Below, in pieces: positions 10,328-23,100 of a stretch of 64,000 bases of DNA. The translations under genes and the position numbers were made by a program. Where the stretch lies: positions 14,174,142-14,238,141 of the forward strand of contig CP034991.1 of assembly GCA_004026145.2 (NCBI GenBank), written 5' to 3'. The DNA comes from Takifugu bimaculatus (Eukaryota > Chordata > Actinopteri > Tetraodontiformes > Tetraodontidae). Each line of letters starts with the position of its first letter. The first letter of the stretch is position 1. The notes beneath the pieces were generated by a model. It searched no databases and had not been told where the DNA came from. It was given only the letters and a program-made list of their open reading frames with translations.

Positions 10328-13300
10328 AGATCTCTATCCTGCTGAAACTTTGCTGCTGTTTTACAATGAACATGACTTTGTCCTCAAGAAGTCAACTTTC
10401 CACATTAACAGTCATTGCTGGAGCAGCTTCATAACGTCCAGCTTCATAACGTCATTGATGTCCACCAGTGTGAGCGCTCGGCACCAGCGCAGCCAACTCT
10501 CACTCTCACTATTGTGCAGACATTTTATCCCCCTCGCCTTCCTCATATCAGCCTTCCATGACTGGAACAGCGCTGGTCAGAGTAGGATGTGTGTGACGTG
10601 TCCTGGCTTCTGCTGATGCTTAACGGCATTGTGTTTTAGCAGCACCTCAACCACAATCACAACACAAATGTTTCCACACGTGGGATGTGTTTGGAGCTCC
10701 TCTCACTGGCTTTTGCATCTGCTATCAGCTGAACGAGCAGACATGTGGACCCGTGTTTCTCAGTCTCTCTTGTCATGGTGAAGTTTCCCTGTATTCTAGT
10801 GCAAAATATAACAATAAACATGATGTTGTACCATTGGACAGCATGTGTCAGTGCACTATGTGGCTCCATCTGTTCTTGTGGTGCACCTACCTTCTACGCA
10901 AGATGTCAATTATAAAAAAATAAAAATTGTGTCTTTTGACGCTGGTTGTTGGCCCTGCTTTCAGTTTGCACAGCTGAGTTTGGCTTTATGCAAATCATCT
11001 TGGTTTTGGTGCAGACGGTTAGTTTATCGCTGCCAACAGGCTGCTGGGATGGTAGCTGTGATAAACCCTGAGAAGATCAGGGAGATCAGACCAGGAGATT
11101 CTGGTTCCAAACACACAACTTTTACGGTGGAAATGGTCTAAAACTACAGCAGTTTCAGTTGGCCAGTGTGGATTACGCAGTTGTGAGGTCACACGCACTT
11201 TCACACATGCACTGGAACCAAAGCTGCTTTAAGATCATCTCCTGTGTGATCCTAAATGTGTGCTTGTTGTTTTTTTAACCCCACATGTGGAGCAGTGATG
11301 TTTACAACTGAACTACAAAATGCAATGTGAACTGAATAGAGGTGACAGAGTCCACCAATGGTGGCAGACAGATGTGTGCGAGAACCTTTGAGGATATGCT
11401 GCAGCATGTTTGCTCCACCCACAGATGCATGTGTGAGAACACATGTCTTCTTCCTCAGGGACCACTGTCTGAAAGGTGGTCACGTCTCTTCTACCTGTTA
11501 AATACATGGAATAATAGTGGTGTATTTTAGTGATGGATCACATAACTGCAGCAATGTGAAAGCTGCAGGAGCGCAGCTCTTACCTTTTCTATTAAGCCCT
11601 GCTGTCATTTCATGTCTCTGACACAAATGGCTGCTGTCTGCCACAGCTGGAGGTTATGTGGAAAGTGGCTCCAGCCTGGAGGGATGTTGTCAAAGTGCTG
11701 GCAGATTGTTAAATATGAGAAATTATTTTCCTAGAAACTAGCTTTGAAATTCCAAACAGACCACAAAGAGCCGAATCTTATTATGAAGCGTGCTGGTAAA
11801 GAAACAACCTGCCATCATAATCATCCTCATTTGCATTAATTCAGATGGACGCCTTGTTTCTCAGCTGTGATTGGAGCTGCAAGCATCTGAAATTGATTTC
11901 ACTGAAAATAAAACACCCAGTGTGCCTGATTAATATTAATTGTGGCAATCAGAAATTATTATTCTGAGCATGCTGCAAGCACTTGTGGTTCAACACATTC
12001 TCATAGAAGCGCACCTCTTGTTTTAAGATATAGAGTTTATTCTACATCAGCACATCTGTTGTTGAGGCCTCTCATGATGTAGCTTCTGGAAACAGGACTG
12101 ATTTAGTGTCTTTTAGCTTCACTGTCCATGGCAAAAGATGGCCACCTGAGTTCACTTAAATATCTCTGCATGCACACTGTCTGTGAGGACATTGAGTGGT
12201 TTTAGAAGTTTTCTTTAGGCTTTTGCATGTCTGCAGGTTCTGAGATGACGTTTGGTGTGGATGGTCATATTCAGAGGATTTCTAAGGCTGAATATTGTCA
12301 AAAGAACAAATGTATGAAAGGTGTGTGTTATTGTCCTCCCCAAGGAGAATGACATACCAAAGAAGACATTTTAACTGAAATTACTCTAGCAGAGTCTAAT
12401 TAGAGTTTAACTAAAGTAAAGGTATTTTGTGATTTGCTGCTAGCAGAGTGGCTCATCTTTTCAACTAGTAGGTCAGGAAGATAATATCAGCAAGACGTTC
12501 AACCTGTTTAGGTTCTGACAGCCATGATGGAGTATCGAGACCAGAGTGGGTCGATGCTTCTCCCAGGAGAAAAACAATGTCCTTGTCCTCTGCTGCTGGA
12601 CAGCATCTGTAATTTAATTATCTTTAGAGGGGAAAGACTTATGGCTCTTTGTTATTGATAAAAGTGTTTTCTGGGTTCAGATGCAGGTAATGAACATGTG
12701 AGAAGTTTGCTTTAGATGAATCACACATTGTTTTGTTAATTACAGCATCTGGCACTTCCTATCTGGTGGAGCTCCAAAAGTGTCTCTTATGTAACTGTTT
12801 ATGCATTAACATGTTTATTTTCTGTATTGGTTTTGTGAAGACTCACAGATCTGCACTGTGGATCATTAATTACATGACTTTGTGTCTGAAGAGAGTCACA
12901 TGGGTCCATTTCCTGTTATTACAGTGCAGATAATTATAATGGAGATGTTATTTGAATCCAAACCTCTGTTGTAATTGTGCTCTCTGTCGAGGGTTTAGGT
13001 TTGTAATTGTCTTTGCATAAGCTACTGCTCAAAGCACCCTGTCGCCTTGAGATGCCTGTGGATGTCAGCGTTTGCTACTCGCTCACACTTCATAGAGTTT
13101 CTTCTACATTTTATGGTGGTGAATGCCAAATTATAACCTATGGCCCTGGATGATGTTCTCTAGAGCACGTGAGCGTGTCTCTTCCCTCTGAGCAACGGAA
13201 CATCACCTGCAGCAACTGTTGCATAGATGACGGCGGCAACAGGACACAGACAATCTGGTGGCTACATCTGCAGATTCCATCTTCCCTGGACTAGCTGGAC

Positions 13301-15249
13301 CAGTAGAAATGCCCTCAGAGCTGATGGAGCTGTGTAGAACAGGAGAACTAAAGCAGCATCTTTAAACTCCATCCCATTGAATTCCATCCCAGCGGGTTTC
13401 ATAAACAGTGGTAAAGGTGTGAGTTTTTGTAGACAGGAAACATTCTCTGAACACATATTTAAAGCCAAAAAGGACTTCCAACATCCAGAATTGATTGCCA
13501 TGAGTTTGAATAAAATGGCTAAATTACTGAATATTCTGAGACCTTAACCATTCCAGCTGATTCATCATTCATTTCTTCACTATTTCATCAAATTATTCAT
13601 ACAACAATCCTCCTATTTCAAGTGTCAAGATGGCAAACCACATAAGGTCCGAGCAGAGGTGCATCATGTTGTGGCTATATGTGTTATTAACACGCCTGTG
13701 CTGGAATACATATGAGAAGCACTTCAGCATTCAAGACATGATGTCAAATAAGAAAACAAGGCAAACAATAATCTTCTCTTATGACACTTTCCCAATAGTG
13801 TCCGTGTTCCTGACTTCCTCTGTGGGATTATTGTGCTAGTGCTGTCAGCAGCATCAACATATGCCGAAATTCTCCCATTTTGGTCATCCTTTGTTTTTAA
13901 CATGCTGAGTGATTCTGCACACTTCTATCTTCAGTAATGGAAGAGAAGCACCAGTGCAAATACATTTAAATTTTTTTGAATAAAAAAAAAATCTATGCGC
14001 CAATGATGCATCAGTGAAAGTTTAGTTGTAACATTTGCAGTGTGTGGTGGTTAATAAAGAGTTAAAGGGAGTCTGATCAAGCCTGATAAACACATTTATA
14101 GCTCAGGATTCATATTGGCGACAGCTTTGAATTATTGACTTTGGATGTCAAAGGTGAAGAAGTAAAGGATTGTTCACCTTCAGATGCCTGAAAGATCATT
14201 CTTGTTTATGGGTGAGTGCATTGTGATCGTTGTCCCTGGCAGATTTATGCACATGTAATGGATTCATCATTAAAATAGTTAAAAACTGCTGATCTTTCAT
14301 TTATTAGAAAATTGAAATTAGATGTGAGAGGCCTGTTTTCAGTTGCAGATCATAAACACGACCGATATATAGGAGTCTCTTATTTATGATAGATCTAAAT
14401 CTGAAAGGAGGATGGTGTAAATGACTGAAATGCAGATATCTGTTGTCCACATCTTGTTGTTTGAAACTGAGTCCCAAATATCAGGTTGGCACTGAGGCCT
14501 CTGAGGGAAACAGAGGCCTGGTTCCACTGGTTCTCCGCTGGTAAGCTTGTTGTTCAGGTGGCATCTCTCACACTGTATCCCCAGCAGTTGTAGGAGGAGC
14601 TTTATATGACTTTAAATGAGAGAGAAGATCCAGAACAGTAAATAAACTGTTCAGCATGCATGTAAGAAGATTATAAATACCCATTGGAGTTGAGCAGAAG
14701 AGTGATATTGACATGGCAACATTAACAGTGGCTCATATAGGTTGTGTTAAAGACATGAGAACCGGGGTGATTTGCTGTAAACAAGCGGAGCCGCAGTTGT
14801 CAGTGAATTTAACACTGACGTCATCAGATGGGCTGCACCTGGAAGGAGTCAGAGCTCAGCACACAGCTGGGAGGAACACCATGTTCTGGCAATGTACACC
14901 TATAGGTACTGATACCTACAGGAAAATGCTACTTTCTGGACTTTCACAACTATAAATCTTAGCTATCTGCCTCTCAAATGGTTATTAAACACATGTAATA
15001 AGCGTTAACTATGTACATTAGGTTGCACAGTGGCTTTGTCCTTGAATGTAAAAATTACACAATTAAAGATTTAAGTATGTAGTCTGTGTTAAACAGGCGG
15101 TGGGAGGAGGTATAAAGTTTCAGCATACAGTGAATCAGCAGTGAGTCAGTGGAGTGTAGCTGGAATACAGGTAGCATCACTGCCTGCAGCTATGACCCTT
15201 ATTTATAATCTCATTCCTACTGAAACCTACAGACAGAGAAGGAAGAAGA
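10328..15249. other. intergenic, no gene recognised
   Basis: About 4.9 kb of AT-rich DNA without a recognisable coding exon, RNA gene or repeat family. A consensus CRE palindrome lies at 14816-14823 (separate entry). Short open frames here have no recognisable domain. Confidence 0.5.
14816..14823. promoter_or_regulatory. candidate CRE (TGACGTCA)
   Basis: Perfect 8-bp palindromic cAMP-response element, about 3.3 kb upstream of the tacr1 start. An 8-mer can occur by chance, so function is only suggested. Confidence 0.2.
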
Positions 15250-16760
15250 AGCTGCCATTGACCTTCAGCACATTCTCAATGTCAGTGTACAGCACCTGGA
15301 TCTTGGCTATCAGACCAGCACTGAACCCAAACCTCTCCATTGTTCTCCACAGGAAGTTGTGTTCAACACGATCAAAAGCCTTTTCTTGATCTAAAGAAAG
15401 TAGCCCAACACTCACCCCCAATAAACCGGAGACCTCCAAAACATCCTTAATGAGACAGACATTGTCTACCATGGACCTGCCAGGTACACAGTACGTCTGG
15501 TCCTGATGGATGACCTGCTCTATGGCCTCCCTCAGCTGGATGGCCAAGGTTTTGGAGAGGATCTTGTAATCCGTGCAGAGTAGGGAGACAGGGTGCCAGT
15601 TTTTATGTCCTGCAGGTTCCCTTTCTTTGGCAGGAGGGTGATGACGGCCCTCCTGCAGGACAGTGGTAAGGAACCGGTGGCGAGACTCTCATTGAAGACC
15701 TCCAGGACATCTTGAGAGAAGATGTCCCAGAAGGCCTTATACAACTCCACATGACAGACCATCGATGCCTGGGCCTTTCGGCCCTGCATTGTTTTAGGGC
15801 CATGTACAGCTCCTGTGCCATCAACGGGCTGCTCCATCTGGTGGTCGGTCTCCTTGGAGACCCTGGGCAGACCTTCACTAAAAACACTAGAACCACTAAA
15901 ACAATCCTCATTGTCTTTAAAATCAGTCTTATAAAGTGAAGTGTAAAACCCCACCGCTCTCCTCCTGATCTCAGTCTCCAGATCCCTAGATCCGGTGATG
16001 TGACGAGTAACATTAAGCGTGTGCTGCTGACACAACAGTTTAATCTGTGTCTTTCCCGTAGTCCCACCACTGCTTAGTTTAGATAGCTAAACTTGCCCTC
16101 CTCTTTCTAAAACCAGCCCAAAAGTAACAAAGAGCATCTTTAAAACTCACATCAGAGGCTAAAACTGTATTAAAATGCCAGTAGGCATTGTTGCTAATAA
16201 AAACAGCACATAAAACCAAAGCATGATCAGTAAAAACCACCGGCATGATACTACATGATTTAAACACATTAAAATTGTGTTGAAAACAGTACAAGTGATC
16301 TAAACAAGCTAAAGACACCCTATCATCTCTAATGTGTGACCATGTATACTGTCTGTAGCCTGTGTGAGTCCTTCTCCACACATCCAACAGACCAGCTGCC
16401 TCAGAACCTGCTGCGAGGACGGATGCAGCTCCGTATGGTTCCGATCTAAAACCTTGTCCTCAGTACAGTTAAAATCATCACCCAGGAATAAATAATCAAT
16501 GGAACCACAACCCTGAAGTTTGTTGCCGAGTGTCTCTAAAAAGAGCTTCCTCTCTGCACCACTGTTGGGAGCATACACATTAATAAAAGCAGCACTGAAT
16601 TGGTCAAACTGGGTGGTGGTTAAAAGACACCTCCCCCGAACAACATGATCAACAGTAAAAGACATTGAGTTAAAACTCTTGGAGAAGAGGATCACCACCC
16701 CAGCACTGAAGGCTGTGCCATGGCTTAAAACACCCTCCCCTTGAGAGGGGTGTCAAGGAG
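15250..16760 (-). mobile_element. Tx1/L1-like non-LTR retrotransposon, decayed and 3'-truncated
   Basis: Minus-strand fragments of one ORF2 in element order. The first is an apurinic endonuclease region at about 16690-16390 (INVYAPNSG, FLGDDFNCTEDK, LDRN), followed by the DVWRRTHTGYRQYTW stretch and a linker. RT parts follow at about 16035-15540 (AVITLLPKKGN) and 15547-15250 (DQTYCVPGRSMVDN, SLDQEKAFDRVEHNF). Several frameshifts and stops separate them. Homology stops abruptly at about 15250, just after KVNG, before the catalytic YxDD box. The copy therefore lacks its 3' half, opposite to normal 5' truncation. Clade assignment is by motif memory. Confidence 0.8.
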
Positions 16761-17280
16761 GCTATCCATGTCAAATTGGAAAAACCATCCTTAAACAGAG
16801 GTGGTGGGCTGAGGCACTTCCTATCACCCACGTACAATGCAGTCCTCCACTCCTTCCAACAATAAACCAAACGTTCACACCGTTGCAGGAGACCTGGTGA
16901 CTCACCACCATGTGAGCCAGCAGACAAAGGGGAGACGCCTCAACCGAAACTACCAACGACCCTGCCAACGACCTTCAGGTGACCACTCAGATCATTAACA
17001 TGGCAATGGTCCACAGGGGCTATATTTTCAAGCTCGGTCCCCAGCAAATTCAGAACTGAAGAAGCCTTCTGGATAGAAGGTGAAACGTCTTCACAGAGAA
17101 GAAACACAGTCCAGTTGACAGAGAAAACTACCTTGGATAAGGATGACCTGGATGATTGAGAATCTACACAGACACCCTCCCCTCCCAGGCACCAATCAGC
17201 TTCATTAAAATCATCACTGAGTCTAATGTAAAACATGGCATTAATCTTATTTAAAATCATTGTTTCATACACTAAAACTC
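16761..17280 (-). mobile_element. probable 5' flank of the Tx1-like element, with an embedded dispersed repeat
   Basis: Open frames here (for example one with VYCWKEWRTALYVGD) read on towards the endonuclease region and may be leader or ORF1-related sequence. Positions about 17050-17175 resemble, in inverse, the short repeat at 828-906. No domain was recognised with certainty. Confidence 0.35.
17050..17175 (+). repeat. dispersed-repeat fragment (related to 828-906)
   Basis: Contains 'gaagccttctggatagaagg', then 'gtgaaacgtcttcacagag', then 'ggatgacctggatgattgag'. These phrases look like the terminal part of a common teleost repeat, possibly a Penelope-like element. A shorter inverse copy lies at 828-906. 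Confidence 0.4.
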
Positions 17281-17540
17281 TCTTTCCTCTCTACCTCCGT
17301 TTATGTTCAAACTCCTAATCTTAAAACTACTCATTGAAAATGTGAGATAAAATAGCCAGACAAACGCTGGCTGGTTCACCACAAAAACACCGAAAAACGA
17401 AACTAATAAACATACACAAAACACCACCAACACCTAAATAAACTATACCGACAAAAACCTAATAATAAAACAGCTTAAACAGCTCGAAAAGGTTGAAAAA
17501 TTCTCAAACGAGAACGCTCTCAGCTCGCACCACGCTCCTC

Positions 17541-17790
17541 ACAGGGAAAGAGAGAGACAGACGGACAAACTGAGAGGGAGAGTGGGGGAGACACTGAGGG
17601 AGGGAGACAGACAAACTGACAGGTACACTGAGAGAGACAGAGACACCGAGAGAGACTGGGAGACAGAGAGAGCGTCAGAGAGAGGTGAAAGAGAGAGACA
17701 ATGAGAGAGAGAGAGGGGGAGCGAGAGAGACATTGAAAGAGAGAGAGGGAGGGAGGGAGAGATAAAGAGAGCAAGAGAGAGAGAGGTGTG
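17541..17790. repeat. GA-rich purine tract
   Basis: About 250 bp that is nearly all A/G on the plus strand, dominated by GAGA units with interspersed GACA. It ends about 300 bp before the tacr1 ATG, so it probably lies in or beside the promoter. Such tracts can form triplex DNA or bind GAGA-type factors; no function is shown here. Confidence 0.9.
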
Positions 17791-18090
17791 CGCAGTGAGA
17801 GGAATCTCCGCTGCTACAGGGCGCGTAAAAGCGCATTTTCGATTTACGCACAGCCGCAAATGTTTTGCAGCAAAATATATCCAGGAGAAAAATTACCCTT
17901 CAAGTCCTGAATAATCTGAACGAACAGAGGAGTCGTTCTGTTCAGATTCTGCAGAACATCAACCCCTCAGGCAGCAAAGGAGACGCCAAGAGCAGCTAAA
18001 ACCCGTCATTTCAATTCACGTTTGGCAACTTTTCGTGTTATGTAAAAAGTTTCTAGGCATATTAAAGTGTGATATTGTTTAACTAGGAAC
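17791..18090 (+). promoter_or_regulatory. putative tacr1 5'UTR / proximal promoter
   Basis: Lies between the GA tract and the start codon. It contains a CpG-containing patch (gcgcgtaaaagcgc, about 17820-17833) and an inverted repeat at about 17912-17948, with 9-bp arms aatctgaac / gttcagatt around a short loop. The ATG context is gaacATGG, with purine at -3 and G at +4, a good vertebrate initiation context. The transcription start cannot be placed from sequence alone. Confidence 0.4.
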
Positions 18091-18488
18091 ATGGATCCTT
18101 TATTCAACACTACCGACGTGCCCGACTGGACCATCAACAGCACGAAGAACGGGACCGAGTACTCGAACCAGTTTGTGCAGCCAGTCTGGAGAATTGTCCT
18201 CTGGGCCATTGCGTATAGCTGCATAGTTCTCGTGTCCGTGGTGGGCAATGTCACCGTCATCTGGATTATTATGGCGCACAAACGCATGAGGACCGTCACC
18301 AACTATTTCTTACTAAACCTGGCGTTCGCCGAAGCCTCCATGTCCGCCTTCAACACCGTGATCAACTTCACCTACGCCGTGCACAACGAGTGGTACTTCG
18401 GGTTGGTCTACTGCCGCTTCCACAACTTCTTTCCCATCGCAGCCGTTTTTGCCAGCATCTACTCCATGACCGCCATCGCCCTGGACAG
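18091..18488 (+). CDS. tacr1: tacr1 exon 1
   Basis: Codes residues 1-132 plus two bases of R133: the extracellular N terminus with three N-glycosylation sequons, TM1, TM2 (NLAFAEASM) and TM3 (FHNFFPIAAVFASIYSMTA). Donor GTGAGA, interrupting the Arg of the DRY motif, where tachykinin receptor genes are known to be split. Confidence 0.96.
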
Positions 18489-20043
18489 GTGAGACGCGCC
18501 TGCCTGTCATACGTGCTTGTAAATGAACATACAGTAGAGCCGTACAGAGTAATGCTAAATTATTCCAATTAACCGCAATTTTCTGATCATTCAGTAAAAA
18601 GAAACAAGTCAATGCTTGTGAACACCAGTTCCCATGTTATTTTCTTTAATTAATCGAAAGCAGAGCTATTGTTAATATTATTAATAGGATTATTAAAATG
18701 TAAAAATCCTGAATTTTCTGTAGCTGTACTCATGTTTAGATGGTCCTCATAAGTCTCAGGAGGCTTCACAACCTGCTGCCATTTAAAAAAATAAAAAAGG
18801 AGTTTATGCAAATTGCACATACGCTGTTTAAGCCTTCTGTGGCACATAAGAGCCGGTGAATGGATCCGATTCCTCTGGGGAGAGCAGCACTAATGCTCTG
18901 TGTGCCCGTGAGAGATTTTTCACTATTGGTAAACTGTGACATTTGAAAGATTTAAACCTCCACACTGAAGGTAATCTTCCTTTCAGTGAACCTTCATGTG
19001 TGTAAGAAGCTTCTTCATCAGCTAGATGGTTGTGTGTGACAGGGAGGTTGAATGTGTGTGTGTGTGTGCGTGTGCGTGTGCGTGTGCGTGTGTGCGTGTC
19101 TGTGTGTCTGTATTCCCAAGTCTTGAGCTATATGAAACACACTGAACCTTTGCTGTCAGCAGCTGATGGACGCTGTCGCTGGAGTGTCTCTGTAGACTCT
19201 GCAGCCCCGTGTAGTGTCATGCAGTCATGAAATAATGAACAAAGAATGTTAATCACAGTGTTAGTGTGAAGAAGGAGCTGAAGAACCTTTAGAACACTGT
19301 GATGTTCCACTTAAAGTAACTGTTCTGGTGTTTTACAGGATAACAATATGCTCCTAGCCAGACAGGGCGGAGGAAATAATCACTGCAGCGATCAGGAAAC
19401 CTGCTGCTTCCATTGATGCTGACACACTCTTTAACAGTGCATCAGCAAATGTCTTCATCAGCTAATGCAAACATCATGCCTTGACTGTTATTCAAATTCC
19501 AGATAGGTGTCACTATGTTGTATACAATTAAATATGTGTGATGAGGTGGAATCAAGTGAAACCCTCTATCGACAGACACATCAGACGAACTCATCCCATC
19601 ATGACCAGTTAGCAAATGGTTGGGTAGCATATCTCTCCCCCCCCCCCCCCCCCCAACTCCCAGTATTTTCTAAACCTAGAAGATGGTGTTAAAAAGCTCA
19701 TCTTTAAGTGAAACTAGAGCATTTATTTGGATGTGAATTTAGACGCAGAATGAGTTCAGGAACACTGTTGTTAGCGTTTTAAAAATGGTGCCATTTTTTT
19801 TGCTCTCTGTTCTGTCTTTTTCTGGTTTTAATTGTCTTGCAGTGGAGCTTTTTGGCTTTGGAGACAAATACAGATGAAGCAGACATCCGTATGTTTTGGA
19901 TATGATAAGACACAATAAAACAATTGCTTCTGTGAAGCACGTGTGTGTTTGTTACACTTAATCTGAACACAAATTATTCCTCTGGCTCCAGATTTCCTTT
20001 CTCTCCGATGCCAACTGAATTTATGGTTGAGCACCACATCTGA

Positions 20044-20118
<75 letters not shown>

Positions 20119-23100
20119 TTTGTTTGTTTGTGTGTGTGTCTCCTGACCACAGCCTGATTTCCATCTGACTACAGCCTGACCAAAGCCTGACTACAACCTG
20201 ATTAGAGCCTGACCACAGCCTAATTACAGCCTGACCACAGCCTGATTTCCATCTGACTACAGCCTGAACACATCCTAACTACAGCCTGATTACAGCCTTA
20301 CCACAGCCTGATTACAGCCTTACCACAGCCTGATTATAGCCTCACCACAGCCTGATTTCCATCTGACTACAGCCTGAACACATCCTAACTACAACCTGAT
20401 TACAGCCTTACCACAGCCTGATTTCCATCTGACTACAGCCTGACCACATCCCGACCACAGCCTGAACACAGCCTGGTTACAGCCTAACCACAGTCTGACC
20501 ACATCCTAATTACAGCCTGGTTACAGCCTGACCACAGCCTAATTACAGTCTGGTTACAGCCTGAACACAGCTTGACCACAGCCTGATTACAACCTGACTA
20601 CAGCCTGACCACATCCTAATTACAGCCTGGTTAATAGCCTGACCACAGCCCAACTACAGCCCGATTACAGCCTCACGACAGCCTGATTGTAACCTTACTA
20701 CAGCCTGACCACAGCCTGACTACAGCCTAATTACAGCCTGACCACAGCCTAATTATAGCCTGACTACAGCCTAGCCAGAGCTTGACTACAACCACACTAC
20801 AGCTTGACTACAGCCAACTATAATTTTTCTATTAACCTCACAGGCTTTTGTGGTCCACTAATAATCTGTTAATGGTCTTCAGGATTTCTATTGGGGGTCA
20901 GGGTTGGGGTCAAGGTCAGGGTTGGGGTTGGCGCTAGTTATTTTCTCCCACCCACTCAAGCAGAGCTTTGGCAGACAAAGATGGTTTTGGTGTGATTGTT
21001 TAGCAATTAATTATTGTTTTTAGTTTTTCATCCATCTACTTTCGATCCTATTGAGCTTCTCCAAGACAAATAATGAATCTACAGGCAGGATCTCTGAGAC
21101 GAAAGACTAAATCTGCTGAAGAAGAAAGACTGCTGGGGATTGAATTGATGAATCTTGTAAAACAGTTTATCAGGGAGACTGTACTGAAAGGTCAGTCAAA
21201 CTGTTTTAATGAATCTTCTCAGCACCAAGTGGAGGATGTAACTGACATCCATCATTGTTTCATTTAACAGGATAATTTTGTCTCAGTTCAGTCGTTGGTG
21301 AAGCTGCTGTTGCCCTTCAACAAGAACCTGTGCTGAACACGTCTGTATTGCTCAGTATTTAAAGATGCTCAGCTCAATCAATTATTTGACTGCAAGGATG
21401 ATAGAAATGATGCTGTTTCCCCACAACAGCCCTGCAAACGTTGGCCTGCAGATATTTGTGCTCTTGTCCTGTTTCGGATGATCGTTTGAGTGATACCTAC
21501 CTACATGCTAGTTTGCATATTTACAATGATCAAAAACAAAGTATAATGATTGGATCTGATCCTGTAACAGTCAAATTAGCTGAGTCCTCAGGCGAACGCT
21601 TAACCCCCACCCCAGAAGGAGACATTTGCACCAACATTTTCCACCATTAGGGTGACAGAAACAATTTCACATACTTCCTCCAGATTTGTTTTGCTAACCT
21701 TGAAAGTGCCAAATTAAACATTTCATTATAGGCACGTGGCACCACTTGGTAGTTGCTGTGGAAACATTCTCCATCACATCTGTTTTACAATGAGTTTAAA
21801 AGAAAGTAGCCAGTATGAAGATTGGATCTGTAAAATTTGATATTCCCAGATAATCTGAATAGAGCATCCAAGTGGATTCATGGTTAGAGAAGATCATTTA
21901 TCTGGAGAGACAAATCAGGATTTAATCAACAGGAAATGCTTGTAACTGGAGCTCCACTCCACTTTAGATAGGGTGGCAGGAAGATAGGAAAGTTCCTTTG
22001 GGAAGTGGGTCTTATCTGTTTCTGTTAAGGTAGAACATGTCTGCAGTAAAGCCACAGAGGAATTTCTTATTGTCTCTGATCAGGTGTCTCTGATCATCAA
22101 GTCAGCCTCAAATGGGAATGAAATCAGACTGTCAAACTGGTGAAAAAGAAGTCAAACTGGTGAAAAACGTCCACTCCCAGTTTCATGTCAAAGCTCTTCT
22201 GATGGAGCTAACCTCCACTCTGGTTTTACCCGTCATATAAAGAACACTTTGCACCCCCGATGGCTAACCCTCTGCTCCTCCAGATGAAGTCTAGAGTGAT
22301 TTTCCAATTTCCTGTTACAGCAGCCAAACCAGCTAACCTAGTCAGTAACTTTGTCTTTGCAGTCACCACCAGAGTGGCTGGAGACAGTAAATAACATTTC
22401 TCAGAACACAGATGCTGATGCTCAGTGGGTATCTACCATGCCACATTCGCTGTTACCATGGTAACCACCAATCCTCTGTATTGTTAGAGTGTTCAGTAAT
22501 TGGAAAATTAGCTCATTGCTTGTATTTTTATGATTCATTTCATCACTGGTGATGCTCACACTCAGCTCAAACACTAATGGAGCAGCTGAGATGAGATTTT
22601 GATTTTGAATAATTTAATCCAGAGTTAGAGATCGAAGAATCAATGATAATGTTGAAATGGGCAGCATGTGGCCAACTTGAACATTTTGACAGAGGTCATT
22701 CATCTCTTTAGTGAACTCATGGGGACCTATTTCTTTGTGCAAAATATCAAAATAAAATCCATCTGAATCATGTTGTAAATGTTTTCAGACACAATCTGAC
22801 AGTATATTTCTGGGTGTTTCTTGTACTAAATTGATTATTTTAAAACCTCTCTGTGATAAACAGTAGCGCCACAGTTTGTTGATGTGTCCTGGTGGTGGTC
22901 TCCGAAGGTCCACCACTGCTTTTTTGAGGCTGCACTAAATTCATCTTCACTGGCAGCAACAACCCACTCATACTAGCTTGTGGCAGCAAATTTCTCACCG
23001 AGAAGCACATGAGCAGTGGCGTATGGTCACCTCCCTCCCTCCAGCTTTCTCACCTCGCTCCTCTGCTTTCCTCCAGCTCTGCTTGGTTCCTCCGTCTGTC

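Noticed and set aside
17520..17859. Minus-strand Ser/Leu-rich open frames
   Set aside because: Produced by the GA-rich tract read on the opposite strand. No domain and no conservation cue.
18006..18612. Minus-strand open frames over tacr1 exon 1
   Set aside because: Antisense shadows of the receptor exon. No recognisable product.
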